This document shows, piece by piece, positions 20,729-31,583 of a stretch of 64,000 nucleotides of DNA. Each line of letters opens with the position of its first letter. The stretch's first letter is position 1. This stretch comes from Chondrus crispus (Eukaryota > Rhodophyta > Florideophyceae > Gigartinales > Gigartinaceae). The stretch covers positions 1 to 64,000 of the forward strand of contig NW_005178949.1 of the NCBI RefSeq assembly GCF_000350225.1, written 5' to 3'. The notes beneath the pieces are model-generated. The model saw only the letters and a list, made by a program, of their open reading frames with translations. It searched no databases and was not told where the DNA came from. The position numbers and the translations under genes are program-made.

Positions 20729-20775
20729 ACATTACAGTGCCGAACAATATAATATATTGTTCGGCACTGTAATGT
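20729..20775. repeat. Perfect 47-bp palindrome, second of a pair
   Basis: Arms 20729-20751 (ACATTACAGTGCCGAAC then AATATA) and 20753-20775 are exact reverse complements, 23 bp each, around one A. It begins two bases after the preceding palindrome, with different arm sequence but the same one-base spacer and AT core. Such pairs may be fold-back element ends or an assembly artefact. Confidence 0.95.
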
Positions 20776-21139
20776 TTTCTGTAATGTGCGATCTGACACA
20801 GTGCAGCGACAAACAGCTTGTTGCTTACAGTACTTTAGACCGATGGCAGCGCGACGTCCCAGGACACCTTTCCCCACGGCAAAGTCCATTTCTGTTTTCC
20901 AATCCCAACCCCGGATTCCTCTGTCCGTCCGCCCCGCTGAGCCCCCTTGAGCTTCACTCACACGCCTATATCTCTTTAAGGGTGAGATTTCTTTGTTTAA
21001 ATAGTCAATTACAAGTTTACGCATGCCCGCAGGTGCTGATGCCCCGAGTGGGTGAGGCGCCAACAGTAAACGACCACTATCTTCAAACCGAATACAGATT
21101 CATACATGATTATCCTCTACAGTACGTACTTTACGATGA

Positions 21140-22430
21140 GCCATATTGAAGAACAGCTGAGAAAATTTGGTGGAAGTATATACACGTGAATTCCGTGATG
21201 GTGCAGTCTTTGAGAAACAGCACTTGGGAAAGTGGTTATTTTTAATAGGGAAATTGAGGGCGGTTGATTGGCCGTGATACAAAATAATTGAATTGGAGCC
21301 CGGGTGCTTTCCTTGCCTGGTAGACACGAAAAGACGCAAAAATCGCTGTGAGACTGAATGTGTGAGTGAACTTGCGAGTCGTCCTTCAATGACACAGTTA
21401 AACATTTGTACGTATAAATAGGGGCATTTTTGTTCATTACGGCAAGAAAATTGAAAATCTACAAAGCGAAATTTATCGACGTGCCTACAGCTCTAGCCTC
21501 AATCTTCGAAAATCGAAATAGCTGAAAGAGTGAAGACGGAAGCAGATTTCAACAAATGCATTGTTCGTGCAAGGTTGGTCGTTTTTATTTATAGTAACGC
21601 GAGGTACGTTTAATTTACTCGGATGGGTCAGATCATTTGAGTTTGTGCAATGAAAGTTTCTAACCAGTCTCGAATTCGATTGTTTTTGCAGTTGTCCGGG
21701 ATGCAAAATGCGGAGGCCGGTATTTGACAAATTGGCTCGTGCTGGAAAGCAAGGAGTACAGAATGCGTATTTATGTTGACTATCAGATAAAATATGAACT
21801 CTCCTAAAGGTACTCCGGGACGGGGCTGCAGCAGTTTTTGGTTTTTCAAAACAAAACTCGGATAAGGAAATAATTGGGGCTGATATGCAAGGACTTCAAA
21901 ACGCATATTTTCAATCGCCTTAGGAGATGTTTTCATGAATTGCAGAAGTGGTTTCAATGTGGGGATAATATATCTAGAGCTAACAGCGACTCTGATATTG
22001 TCAGACTGATCGGCGAAATGATACCTCTGGTGTTATTTTCGTGACACAAAAAATATTGTACATCTTCAGTATCGAGTTTCATAAAGGAAAATGACCTGTG
22101 CAAATTTTTGGTTTCTTGTAGTGGATGACTGGAGAATTTTAGACTTACAAACTGAGCTCTAGCGTCTATCGGGCCATTGTTCTCATATGAGGACTGTTTT
22201 CTACGTAATTTTTTCTTGACTTGCACTTTCTCGACAAGACAGAAAAAGACACTCCCGTCTCTGTACTTGACTTTTACCTTGGGACCAGAAAAGGCTTTCT
22301 GAGAATTGCATGTTCTTCCTGGTCGACTTTAGATTTGTCTGGAAGAGACAGTTTTTTAAGCACCATGAAGTCGCATGCAAAATTACTTCGAAACCAAAAA
22401 CCCCAGTTCAAATGGAACTAGGCACTCAAT
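21140..22430. pseudogene. Eroded unidentified coding remnants in AT-rich DNA
   Basis: AT-rich sequence with short protein-like stretches but no intact gene. On the minus strand, 22226-21954 reads as MQVKKKLRRKQSSYENN and then ARAQFVSLKFSSHPLQ and MKLDTEDVQYFLCHENN. It is preceded upstream in another frame by YRDGSVFFCLVEKVQVK (near 22260) and followed by 21957-21628 (RFEVLAYQPQLFPYPSFVLK). On the plus strand near 21145, IEEQLRKFGGSIYT is followed in a shifted frame by EFRDGAVFEKQHLGKWLFL. These look like decayed genes, perhaps of DNA transposons. I recognise no family. Confidence 0.35.
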
Positions 22431-23017
22431 CTGCATTCTATTTTTAATCTTTCGGCATGTTCAAAGCTGTTATCCCGGCGTTCTGCGACATGCTATTGCA
22501 GAAAACAAGCACGTTAAGGGAATAATGTCCATAGTAACCTTTTAAATGTTCAATTTAATTTACATACTGTATATATATTTTTTCAAAAAAAGAACTGCCC
22601 TCTTCTGAGGGCAAGCCGCGATCGGATAGACACTACAGTAGCTAGGCAGTCGATACTACGGATCTACGAAAGAAAGACAAGTTGTGCTGCTGATATATAC
22701 AGGCTGGAATCGCTGCTCCGCAGCCGGTAGCTGACGAACGCATGCAGTAATCGAGAATTATATTCTCGCTGCATATTATGCAGAAACCGAGCATGCAGTT
22801 ACAAGTAGCGAGGATTCACTGTATCGCCCAAAACAAGACGGTGGTTACGGAACGGGACCGGGACAGCAGGCATGCGCCCAATCTGCGTGCGTGTCTAGTG
22901 TGTTTTTGATTTGATGTCTCGAGATTTGATGACATGGCTAGCACTGTATGGTTTGTTCGTTGCAATGCCAAAGCATCCGTTGTGCTGTGTTTTCGTAAGG
23001 GTCTTCGTAAGGCCTGG
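22431..23017. other. Intergenic stretch, no feature seen
   Basis: AT-rich at first (to about 22590), then mixed. No gene, RNA gene or clear transposon end was recognised. Confidence 0.5.
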
Positions 23018-23327
23018 CTGAATCTAAGATGGCGCGTTGTGTCAAAGTCAGCGGGGTGGGCTCAACCTGGAAGAAGGGCAGCGTTTGCGGGACTCTTCGG
23101 CAAGCGCGCAGCACCTTACGGTTCATATGCNNNNNNNNNNNNNNNNNNNNNNNNNNNNNNNNNNNNNNNNNNNNNNNNNNNNNNNNNNNNNNNNNNNNNN
23201 NNNNNNNNNNNNNNNNNNNNNNNNNNNNNNACGTATCAAAGTCACCGCGGGGGCACAAAACTTCGGCCGATCGCGCAGTTTTGGCCCACCCCGCTGACTT
23301 TGACACAACGCGCCATCTTAGATTCAG
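23018..23327. repeat. 44-bp perfect inverted repeat around the assembly gap
   Basis: 23018-23061 (CTGAATCTAAGATGGCGCGT onwards) is the exact reverse complement of 23284-23327. Between the arms lie one unit of the 42-bp tandem repeat, 100 N and unmatched sequence. The arms look like terminal inverted repeats of a small non-autonomous DNA element, or the stem of a hairpin that stopped the assembly. Confidence 0.9.
23131..23230. other. Assembly gap (100 N)
   Basis: Exactly 100 N, a conventional placeholder of unknown true length. It lies inside the inverted repeat and next to tandem-repeat units, so the missing sequence is probably repetitive. Confidence 1.
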
Positions 23328-23337
23328 CGGTTCATAT

Positions 23338-23465
23338 GCGGGACTCTTCGGCGATCGCGCAGCACCTTACGTATACATATGCGGGACTCTTCGGCGATCG
23401 CGCAGCACCTTACGGTTCATATGCGGGACTCTTCGGCGATCGCGCAGCACCTTACGGTTCATACT
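23338..23465. repeat. 42-43-bp tandem repeat, three units, a fourth before the gap
   Basis: Units starting at 23338, 23381 and 23423 share GCGGGACTCTTCGGCGATCG then CGCAGCACCTTACG; a related unit lies at about 23088-23130, directly before the N run. The array probably continues through the gap. 23470-23962 downstream holds no supported gene. Confidence 0.9.
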
Positions 23466-23962
23466 GTACATATATGTGTATGCGGGACTGGACGTGGTGG
23501 TCCCGGAATAGGGAGAAGAACGGTGGTCGCGAGGGGACGATTTGATTCTACAGTATGGGCCAAGCCCGACATCCCCTGGGCATCCCCTCCCATCGCCTCG
23601 CCGCACGTGTAGCCTCGCCGCTGTACCGCAGAGGCGCGCAACGGACACGCGCCCCCCGGGAAACAAGGCTTCACAATTCCGCCGACGTGCTCGAATTCCG
23701 TCCGCCGTTCGCTTCTGATCTTCATACGTCCCGCGAGACTTGCAGTGGAGACATGACGTCAGCTTCAATGTAGTTTACTTATCCAGGTGCAGTACTTTTC
23801 TGATTATTTTATGAGGGTTATTGTTATGATAAGAGACAGATCTAAACATGAACTTACCCATCATGTGGAGGTACGTCATTCACGGCCGGAAAGCGTCATA
23901 CAGACCATCGCTGCTTAAATTGGCTCGTCGACATCGACTACAGTTTATCGTCTGCGCTTATC

Positions 23963-26251
23963 ATGGATGCGGCTGCCGTCTTGTACATCACTCTCCTCTC
24001 GACGCAACCTCTCGACGCAACCTCTCGACGCAACCTCTCTACGCAACCCGCTAAACAAACCCGTCCCCTCCCCTGCGCCCTTCACGCCATGCCGACGCGC
24101 CGCGCCCATCGTCAAATCTCTTCCATGCTCGCGGCGCGCCACACCCCTCGTCAAACCTCTTCCATGCTCGCGGCGCGCCACACCCCTCGTCAAACCTCTT
24201 CCATGCTCGCGGCGCGCCACACCCCTCGTCAAACCTCTTCCATGCTCGCGGCGCGCCGCACCCCTCCCTCCACCTCTCCGCGCGGCCCGCGCCCCGCCTG
24301 CTCCGCCGCGCAGCTGTCCGCCGCGCTAGGCCTCGCGCGGAGCGCCATCGACAACGACTCGGACGTCCTCCCGCAGCAGGAGCATCTCCACCATCTCTCC
24401 ACCCTGCTCCCCCCGCTCTCCGCCTCGCTCCCCACCCTCCACGCGCGCCTGCTGTCCGACGACCCAGACCCGGAGGTCCCGCTCTTCCGCCGCTGCCGCC
24501 GCCTGGCCCGCCCGCTCTTCGCGCACGACGTCGCCCTCCCTCTCTTCCACCTCTCCGCAGACCTGCTCACCTGCGTCGCGCTCCCCGCGCCCCCGCCGGT
24601 CGCCGCGCTGCACCTCTCGCTCTCCGCCGTCTGCGCGCCCGGCCGCACCGCCACCCGCCGTTTCGCCCTCGTGCTCGCGCCGCACGTCCCCGCCCGCGAG
24701 AACGCCGCCAACCTCGCCATCTTCGTATCGTCCGTGCGCGCCTTCGCCGCCGCGCGCGAGCTCCCGCCGCTCCCGCACAACCACTTGCGCCTCTCCGTCA
24801 CCCTCCTGCCAGCCCCAAACGCGCCCGCCCCGCTCTTCCACCGCCTGCGCCACCGCGTCGCCCTCCGCCTCGCAGACCTCTCCGCAGGCCACCTCGGCTT
24901 CCAGGCTGACCGCGTGTTCGGTACGCTCCACGTCAACAATGCGCCGTACACGTTCCCCCCCGCGCCCGACTTGCGCTTCCAGAAATACGTCGACGCGGAT
25001 CTCGTCTCCGAGGACGTCGCCGCGCAGCTCGCCGCACAGCTGCTGTTGCGCCGCTCGTCGTCTAAGCTCACGGACATCTTGCAACATACCATGGATTCCC
25101 GCGTCACCACCGTGCGCATCCTGTGTCTGTCGCAGGGCTCGTGGGCCCCGCTGCCGCTGTTGTGCGCGGCCCTGCGGCACCATTCGGACCACATCCGCAC
25201 GTATGTGAACGCGCACGGGTTGCGCACGCTCGAGATGCGCCTAGACGACTTTGGCGAATGGGACCAGGCCATATTGGATCACGCCCTGCTCAAAGGCATG
25301 ACAGCCGCCGTGCTGTTGTTCCGCTTCCAGCATCTAGAGGGGCTGGGGCGCGCCATCTCGCGCAGCAAGGCTATTACCGACAAGTTTACGGGGCTCACCA
25401 CCGATGTCGGCCGCATCATGTACATTGACACGGCGACCAAGTACGGGTTCACGCAAGCCAGGAAATGCGTGCAGGAGGTGGCTGTGGAGCGCCGGTTTTT
25501 CGAGCCGTCGGCGCAGAAGGACGTGTTTTTCGAGGCCACCGACGCGGCGTGGATGGAGGCAGACATCAGCGAACGGGTGCAGAGCAAGACGAGTCTGCTA
25601 CACGCGGAGTTGAGGGGGCCGTCACGGCCGTACCTGGAGAAGATTGTGCGCATTGTGAACCGGGAAGTGTCGACGGAAGAGGCGCGGGAGGAGACGCAAG
25701 AATGCATCGCATTCCTGCTGCGGCTCAAGTCTGCGATCAACACAAAGATCACGGTGCGCAAGGACCCACGGTGCATCACAATCCGGCGCGGCGACGCGAC
25801 CGGGTTCGGCATTACGGGACTTCAGATGAGGCGGATGATGCGCGAGCAGGACTACCGGGACTTCCACGACGTGACCACGACCAAGCCGTACACGGTGGAC
25901 GTGCGCGTGTTCCTGGGCGAGACAGCGACAGCGGCGCACGAGGTGGGGAGGTTCGGGAAGAAGTGGGGCGTGGTGACTCGGCTGGGAGGCGTCGCCGACA
26001 GCGAGAGCGAGACGTTCATGGCGGTCGCCAACGAGCGCAGGACCGTGCTCGAGAGCGGCAGGGAACGGTTCGTGACAGGGGTGAACGTCACCGTGCTTGG
26101 CGGCGAGCTGGAGGAATACCTGCACGCGAGGATGATCGGCGCATGCTTGGCGGCCGTAGATGCCGATCGAGAGCAGAAGACGCAAACAGCTGCCGCGGCG
26201 TTGCTGAGGCTGGTGCCGGCGTTGTATGGGCTGATCCAGCCTTCGATGTAG
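23963..26251 (+). CDS. Intronless gene of unknown function, up to 762 aa
   Basis: The only long intact frame outside mobile elements. The most upstream ATG is at 23963, but the first 95 or so residues are low-complexity and encoded by minisatellites. Further in-frame ATGs occur at 24089, 24125, 24164, 24203 and 24242, and the last gives a 669-residue protein. The Arg/Ala/Ser/Pro-rich, acid-poor N-terminus could be an organelle transit peptide (inference). About residues 110-330 are Leu/Ala/Arg-rich and helical. From about 330 the sequence is a well-ordered mixture (DLRFQKYVDADLVSEDVAAQ, LTDILQHTMDSRVTTVRILC, GFTQARKCVQEVAVERRFFE, RRGDATGFGITGLQMRRMM), ending PALYGLIQPSM. I recognise no domain, transmembrane segment or catalytic motif. 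Third codon positions are overwhelmingly G or C, supporting real coding use. No neighbour suggests a pathway. Confidence 0.75.
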   Translation: MDAAAVLYITLLSTQPLDATSRRNLSTQPAKQTRPLPCALHAMPTRRAHRQISSMLAARHTPRQTSSMLAARHTPRQTSSMLAARHTPRQTSSMLAARRTPPSTSPRGPRPACSAAQLSAALGLARSAIDNDSDVLPQQEHLHHLSTLLPPLSASLPTLHARLLSDDPDPEVPLFRRCRRLARPLFAHDVALPLFHLSADLLTCVALPAPPPVAALHLSLSAVCAPGRTATRRFALVLAPHVPARENAANLAIFVSSVRAFAAARELPPLPHNHLRLSVTLLPAPNAPAPLFHRLRHRVALRLADLSAGHLGFQADRVFGTLHVNNAPYTFPPAPDLRFQKYVDADLVSEDVAAQLAAQLLLRRSSSKLTDILQHTMDSRVTTVRILCLSQGSWAPLPLLCAALRHHSDHIRTYVNAHGLRTLEMRLDDFGEWDQAILDHALLKGMTAAVLLFRFQHLEGLGRAISRSKAITDKFTGLTTDVGRIMYIDTATKYGFTQARKCVQEVAVERRFFEPSAQKDVFFEATDAAWMEADISERVQSKTSLLHAELRGPSRPYLEKIVRIVNREVSTEEAREETQECIAFLLRLKSAINTKITVRKDPRCITIRRGDATGFGITGLQMRRMMREQDYRDFHDVTTTKPYTVDVRVFLGETATAAHEVGRFGKKWGVVTRLGGVADSESETFMAVANERRTVLESGRERFVTGVNVTVLGGELEEYLHARMIGACLAAVDADREQKTQTAAAALLRLVPALYGLIQPSM
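23996..24047. repeat. 13-bp tandem repeat, four units
   Basis: Four units of CTCTCGACGCAAC (the last with one change) near the start of the long gene. Since 13 is not a multiple of three, each unit shifts frame and three units restore it, giving the near-repeat RRNLSTQPLDATS type peptide. Confidence 0.95.
24113..24268. repeat. 39-bp in-frame minisatellite, four units, each with an ATG
   Basis: Units at 24113-24151, 24152-24190, 24191-24229 and 24230-24268 encode SSMLAARHTPRQT-type 13-residue repeats and stay in frame with the gene. Each unit carries one ATG, so the repeat multiplies candidate start codons. Confidence 0.95.
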
Positions 26252-27331
26252 GTAGGGTTGCGGTGGAGGCGGGGCTGTGTTTGTAGAAATGTACAATAGA
26301 GTAGGGTGTAGAAGGTGTGTGGATGTAAGGATTGAAAAAGCACAGGTTGGTAATGTCCCAAGGCTGTGTCAAATTGATTCAAATCAATTGATTCGAGATT
26401 TAATTATCCCAGAAGGAGATGTCCAAGGGGATGTCAGAGGGGCGGTACATGTTGTCGGTGAAATGGGGGAGGCGGTTTTGGGGAGTGTGCCGTTCCGTGG
26501 TGAGGGTCGGCCGAGTGTGGTCTTCTCCCCCTTTTTCCCCGCAGCGCCCGTCACCCTCTCTCTTTTTTTTCTACGAAATTCCTTCCAGAAGCGTCCACGC
26601 GTCCGGCCCGGATTCCGCCGGGCCGTCCTCGTGCGCTTCTCTAAAATTCAAATAAAATCTCGGACTACAGAATAAAATCTCCCTCTACAGTAAAATGCAA
26701 TTTTTCCCTAAAAATATCTCACATGACCCCCCCGCTAGGGCAGCCCACGGGGCTGCCGTTGCACGTAAATATACTGGCCCCGCTTCCTCGCGTGACCGCT
26801 CTAGCCCTCCGGCCAATGTGTCTCCACTTTTCCACCGAACCGCCTTCCTCTACGCGGTCCTCGCTCTACACCACTTCATCCGCTCCACCGCCGTCTTGCA
26901 CCGACTACGCTCGCATCGCTTCTTTCTCGCGCCGCCTGTTATCTTGTGCAGGTGGGATCGTGGCTGAATGATATTGACCTGGTCCTCGATTGCAACGACA
27001 ATAGACAAGACTTGTTTGACACTGTCACTCAAGGCCTTCAGGCTGGCATTGGTTCGACCTTGGAAATTCATGTTTCAATAAAGAGGGAGAGGCTCCAAGG
27101 CCCGAGGGATGGTAATGCTCGATATGTGACGACAAAATGATTGCAGGTTCGCTTTACACCGACAAATTGATTTCGGATTCGCGCTAGGTCGAGAAGTTGT
27201 GCAGTTAACCGTTCTTTGGCAGATTTCGTGCATTATACATGTTTCCCGGAACGAAAATCGACGCAAATCACAGATCAGGGCGAAAAACTACTTTCGTTTC
27301 AGATTGACAGGAGTGCGTACGGAATAGGGCA
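26252..27331. other. Intergenic stretch between host gene and Tnp2-like remnant
   Basis: No supported gene. A short palindrome ATTGATTCAAATCAAT occurs at about 26375-26390. TACAGTA/TACAGAA-type words recur at about 26660-26695, which may mark old transposon ends. No CACTA-type inverted repeat matching the next feature could be found. Confidence 0.4.
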
Positions 27332-30300
27332 TTGTTAATGAATCTTCAATCGTGGCGTTCGCTCAAGTTGTTCATGATCAATATCATTTGTTACACGCTG
27401 GCAGAAAATATGGCTCCGCGTTATGCATGCCCTCCTTGGTTTGAATGCGCTTGTGGATGGATTCGAAAGCCTGTTTGCCTTCGAACAATGCGCACACATC
27501 GAAACAAAGCAAACAGAAGAAGGAGGGCACTTCATCATGGAACCTTCCGGCGGGGCCCAAAAATTCCGGAAGGTGTAGAAAAGTATACGTTTCTTCAACT
27601 CCACTCCCTGGCGGATCACGAAAGCGAGGATGAGGAGATTGCGGTTCACGACGGGGGAGATGAGGAGAATGGAAACCTTGACTACAGCGGATGTGTGGAG
27701 GGCGAGAACTCCGAAGTAGCTGCTTCCGCTTCAGAAGGCATTGGCAGGCAGGAAGACAACATTGTTACGGAGTCTGTGTTTTCATCTTTCAGCTATTGCC
27801 CAACCTATTCCATGGGATGTGTGGAAAATGTGGGGCATGAGGCATGTAGCACAGGAAGTTGTGCCATCTCCTCAAGGATGAATATCGACGATCACGAGAA
27901 TGTCGGCACAGACATGGCAGACCTCCCCGCGGCTGTTGTTTCTGAGAGTAGCCTTGGAAACGTGGAACATTTTTTACTCTAAAGTCGAACATGCTCCGAT
28001 GCCCCATGTGGATGCTGTCGAAGAAGGCTACGGCACTGATGTCGCCACTCCATCAAATGGATCCACGATTTCGCGTGAGTGTTCCGAAGAGAAGGAAGAT
28101 TTCGGGTGTAGGGGTTCGAGGGTCCCGGGCCTCATGGATTGGATATATGCAAATCAAAAACGTTTAGAGTACTACCAAAAGCATGGCACCACTATTACCG
28201 CTATGGAGGATTTGCTGCAGCTGTTCGAGGCTCCTTGCCAGACGTGGAAGACGGTCGTAAACAATGTTCTGAACGCATCCGGAACTTCGGGGGCCATAGA
28301 AGAATTCTCAATGTGCCCCGGGCACATGGCTTTCGTGGACTTAATAGAAGAAGCGAATGACGGTGTTTATCGGGATAGATGCACGTGTGGCTCGACGGCT
28401 GCTGATGTCACGGATGTTTTTCGATCCCTGCCGCTGTTGCCGCGGCTACAGTCTATTGGAAGAGACGAAGATGCTTGCCGTGCATTTTATGAGTACCGGT
28501 GGAGTAGAGAGTCTGCAACCGACGTTCTCCGGGACTATTACGATGGCACAGGATATAAAAGGCTTTGTGAAAGGTTTGAAGGAGATGAAGGTATGAAATA
28601 TGACGTGTTCTTCGGTCTCTCTGCAGACGGATTCCAGGCTTTCTAAAACAAGCGTTGTGACGTATGGCTAATTTCTGCATTGAACTTTAATCTCGCGCCC
28701 CATTTGCGGTACAAGGCGAAGAACGTTCTTCCGATCGCCTTCGTTCCCGGCCCCAACCAGCTCCAAGACATGCAATCCTTTCTCATACCTTTTTGAATGA
28801 GATTTGGCGCACACATCACGAGAATGTGACCATAAAGTTCTACGATGGAGTGGAACGGCGAGTTCGCATTCACCTCCTATATTTTTCGGGGAGATCAGCA
28901 GGCTATCAGCAAATGTGCAGGGCTGGTTGGTTACAACAGCAAGTCTCCATGCCGAAGCCGTAAGATCCACGGGGAGTATAGCGCTCATTACTACTTTCCG
29001 TCAAGAATCCTCGATGGACACACGCTGAAAACTCTGTTTGATATCCGTGCGCTGCCGTAGCGCTCCACCGAAGAATGTTATGATACTTTAGACGTATTGG
29101 GGCAGCTGTCGGGGGCTCCTCTTCGGGAATACAAGAAGAATACGGAGATCCGCGAGGGGTCTGTTCTTTTCTGCCTTCCTGGCATTGAGCCGTACGAGTC
29201 CTTTCCTCAGAACATCATGCACACGTTTCAAACGTGCAACGTGGGCTACTCCGGTTAATGAAAAGTGACAAGTACGAGGATGGCTTCACGCTTTCTGCCG
29301 AGGTAGTAGGGCGGATGGACGAGGAGCTGCTTGAGTGGGGAATGGGTATTGCGGGGGAGTTGGCCACGAAACCGAGAAAGCTTACCAATAGCTCGGATTG
29401 GAAAGCGGCTGAGTACAAGCAGTTCACCCTTTCATATTGCCTGGTGTTGTTCGACGGATACCTTGAGCAAGAGTACATGAATGGACTTCAAAAATTCGTA
29501 GAGGTCGTAGAAATCAGCTCTGCGCCCACAATCCTCCGTTCCGACATCGGCCGTCTTCGTCGAAGCGCAATTGATTTTGTGGATCACTATGAAACGCACT
29601 GGTTCCGCTTCCGCCCAGAGCGAGTGAGTTTTTGCAAGTCAATTATTCACGCAATACTCCATCTCGCAGATTGCACCGAGCGCTTCGGGCCGCTTTGCAG
29701 AGTGTCCCAGTATTGGCTAGAGCGTGAAATCGGATGGCACATGAGCAAGCTGAACGCACGAACCCGCCCGGCGGAGTCCATGTTTCGGTCTGTTTGCTTC
29801 CCGAAGCGCATAAAATTTTATTCAACAGACTAATTTCTGAAGACGACAATGTGTATGGAGATGTGGCTGCCGGTGGGGGATTCGGATGATGGCACCATCG
29901 TTGGTTCGAAAATTGTCCGAAATGGGGGAACAGGCAGGAAGCCTGAGGAGTCTTCTTGTGGGCTATCTTATAAGAACATATCGTGTGCCCTTTACGGAGG
30001 CGCGGGGTATCGCGGGAGACGTGTCACATGTAACCCTCCACTCTCGCATGCGATATCTTTGCGGATCTGGAACCAGTGTTGCCCGGTGGGTTTTGGTCCC
30101 TACACGGGACGCAACCGCGAAAGCCTTATAACAGACCTATGCACTTTGTCGCTGTGGAAATGGACTCCACGGACAGCACAGCTGATGTTTACTACGGGCG
30201 GGTCCTTCGGATTATGGAGGTGAGACTCGGTGGTGTCGTGGACGAAGAAAGGGAATGGCACGGAAGACATGAGCTTGTTTGGATAGATTGGGGAATGGGG

Positions 30301-30570
30301 CTATCGGCTGGTGGACAAGGCCAGGTGTTCAAGGTAGGGCGTGCCTCGAATGCATTTTCGGGTGGCACCATTGAGAGTGCGACTATTGTCAAACGGCTGA
30401 TCTCCGTTATTGAGCACAATGCACTGTCGCAAGTCGGGAATTACTCCAGGACACAAAAGCGAGCCTACTTTTGCGACAACAAAAGCCGGATGAACTGGCC
30501 AATTAGTTTAACAGTGAAGGGCAGCGATGGTGTTAATCGAAGGCTAAGAGGAATGGCCAGGAGACTCTAA
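27332..30570 (+). pseudogene. Decayed Tnp2-like transposase (CACTA/EnSpm superfamily)
   Basis: A DNA transposon transposase spread over several frames in the correct order. The N-terminal zinc-binding type segment (27410-27540: ACPPWFECACGWIRKPVCLR, then RTMRTHRN) resembles the C.C....R..V..RT...H start of Tnp2-bearing proteins. An acidic linker (27600-28130) follows. The Tnp2 core runs from 28590 (YDVFFGLSADGFQAF) through an LNFNLAPHLRYKAKNVLPIA and FVPGPNQLQDM stretch near 28680-28790. It continues at 28845-29060 with DQQAISKCAGLVGYNSKSPC and GEYSAHYYFPSRILDG. The post-Tnp2 region (29234-29833) has WKAAEYKQFTLSYCLVLFDG and FGPLCRVSQYWLEREIGWHM. The C-terminal part (30076-30570) has YYGRVLRIMEVR and ESATIVKRLISVIEHNALS. 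Stops and frame changes (for example between 28646 and 28845, and at 29055 and 29256) show it is dead. Terminal inverted repeats were not found. Confidence 0.75.
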
Positions 30571-31583
30571 GTGAACCTGGCTTTGGTGTCACACTTCATT
30601 TTGGGCCGGGGCGGGGGTGAGCCGTATGCGCATGTATGTGAAGGGGATGCGAGCGAGAATAATACAGCCCGTAGACGTGCGACAATAACTCCTGGGAAAG
30701 CCCGATATGGACCCCTGTCAAAAAGAAGACCCCTGTAAAAGTTGTTATTGCGAGCAAGAATCGAAGCGGAGAAACGCAATAGAAACGGAAATAATAGAGT
30801 GCGTAAAACATCCAGGGCACAATTGCATGCAGGGTGGTGGTAAAGTAAAAGGTCAGGAGCGAGTGTGGAGTGGGTGCACAGTGCGTTCGCCTTGCACGTG
30901 ACACTCTTGGTGTCCTCTGTGTCCATACTTCGGTGTGGCGAGTGACACTCTGTCCACCCTCGCTGGGCCACGCGTAGCAGTACTGTATGCAACGGAGACG
31001 CAGGTACGGGGAGCCCTCTGTACACACGCTTACACCACACATGTAATTCTACTAGGATCCTTGCTCGCGGAGCATGATGGAAAAGCTGTCACAAGGGTGC
31101 GTGAAGGGCCATTTCGTAATAGGGTATCAATTTTGTCTACCACACCACTGGCGGAGGACGGCAGTGCCGCACCGGCAGATGCCATCTTCAGCTGCAAGCC
31201 TCGCTCGACGAGCAGTGACACAATTTGTGAAATGCCACTCTTGACAGTGCCAGCTTGGCAGGCGGTTCGCCGATCTCCAGTTCTCGGGTGCGCTGTCACA
31301 CCGCCAACGGAAGTCCGGCCGCTCGAAGACTTCGCGCTGTACCGCGTGGCCCCGGAGCCACGCGCAATTGCGCACCTCGACGGCAGAGCCCTTGCGCATG
31401 AACTGGCCATCCAGTCCGGGCGCAAGCGCACCCAACGTCACGCAGACAAAAAGAAGAGAAAGGAGATAGATGTCAGAATCAAGTGCAGCGCCGGGACGGC
31501 TTCGGTTTGGGCGGGGGGCCGTGTGGTATCACAGCAAAGATTTGTAATTTGTACAGCACCCGCCGCCGCGGGTTCATTACAGG
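30571..31583. other. Intergenic stretch, no supported gene
   Basis: A plus-strand frame from 30935 stays open for 267 codons but lacks an ATG, has no recognisable domain and ends in a minisatellite, so I do not call it. TGACACTC words recur at 30899 and 30949, possibly old transposon ends. Confidence 0.4.

Noticed and set aside
23338-23465. Possible CRISPR-like array
   Set aside because: Units are adjacent with no spacers, and the setting is eukaryotic; it is a tandem repeat.
24229-25272. 347-codon minus-strand frame and a 296-codon neighbour opposite the host gene
   Set aside because: Arg/Ser/Ala- or Glu/Val-rich composition typical of antisense frames of a gene with G/C third positions.
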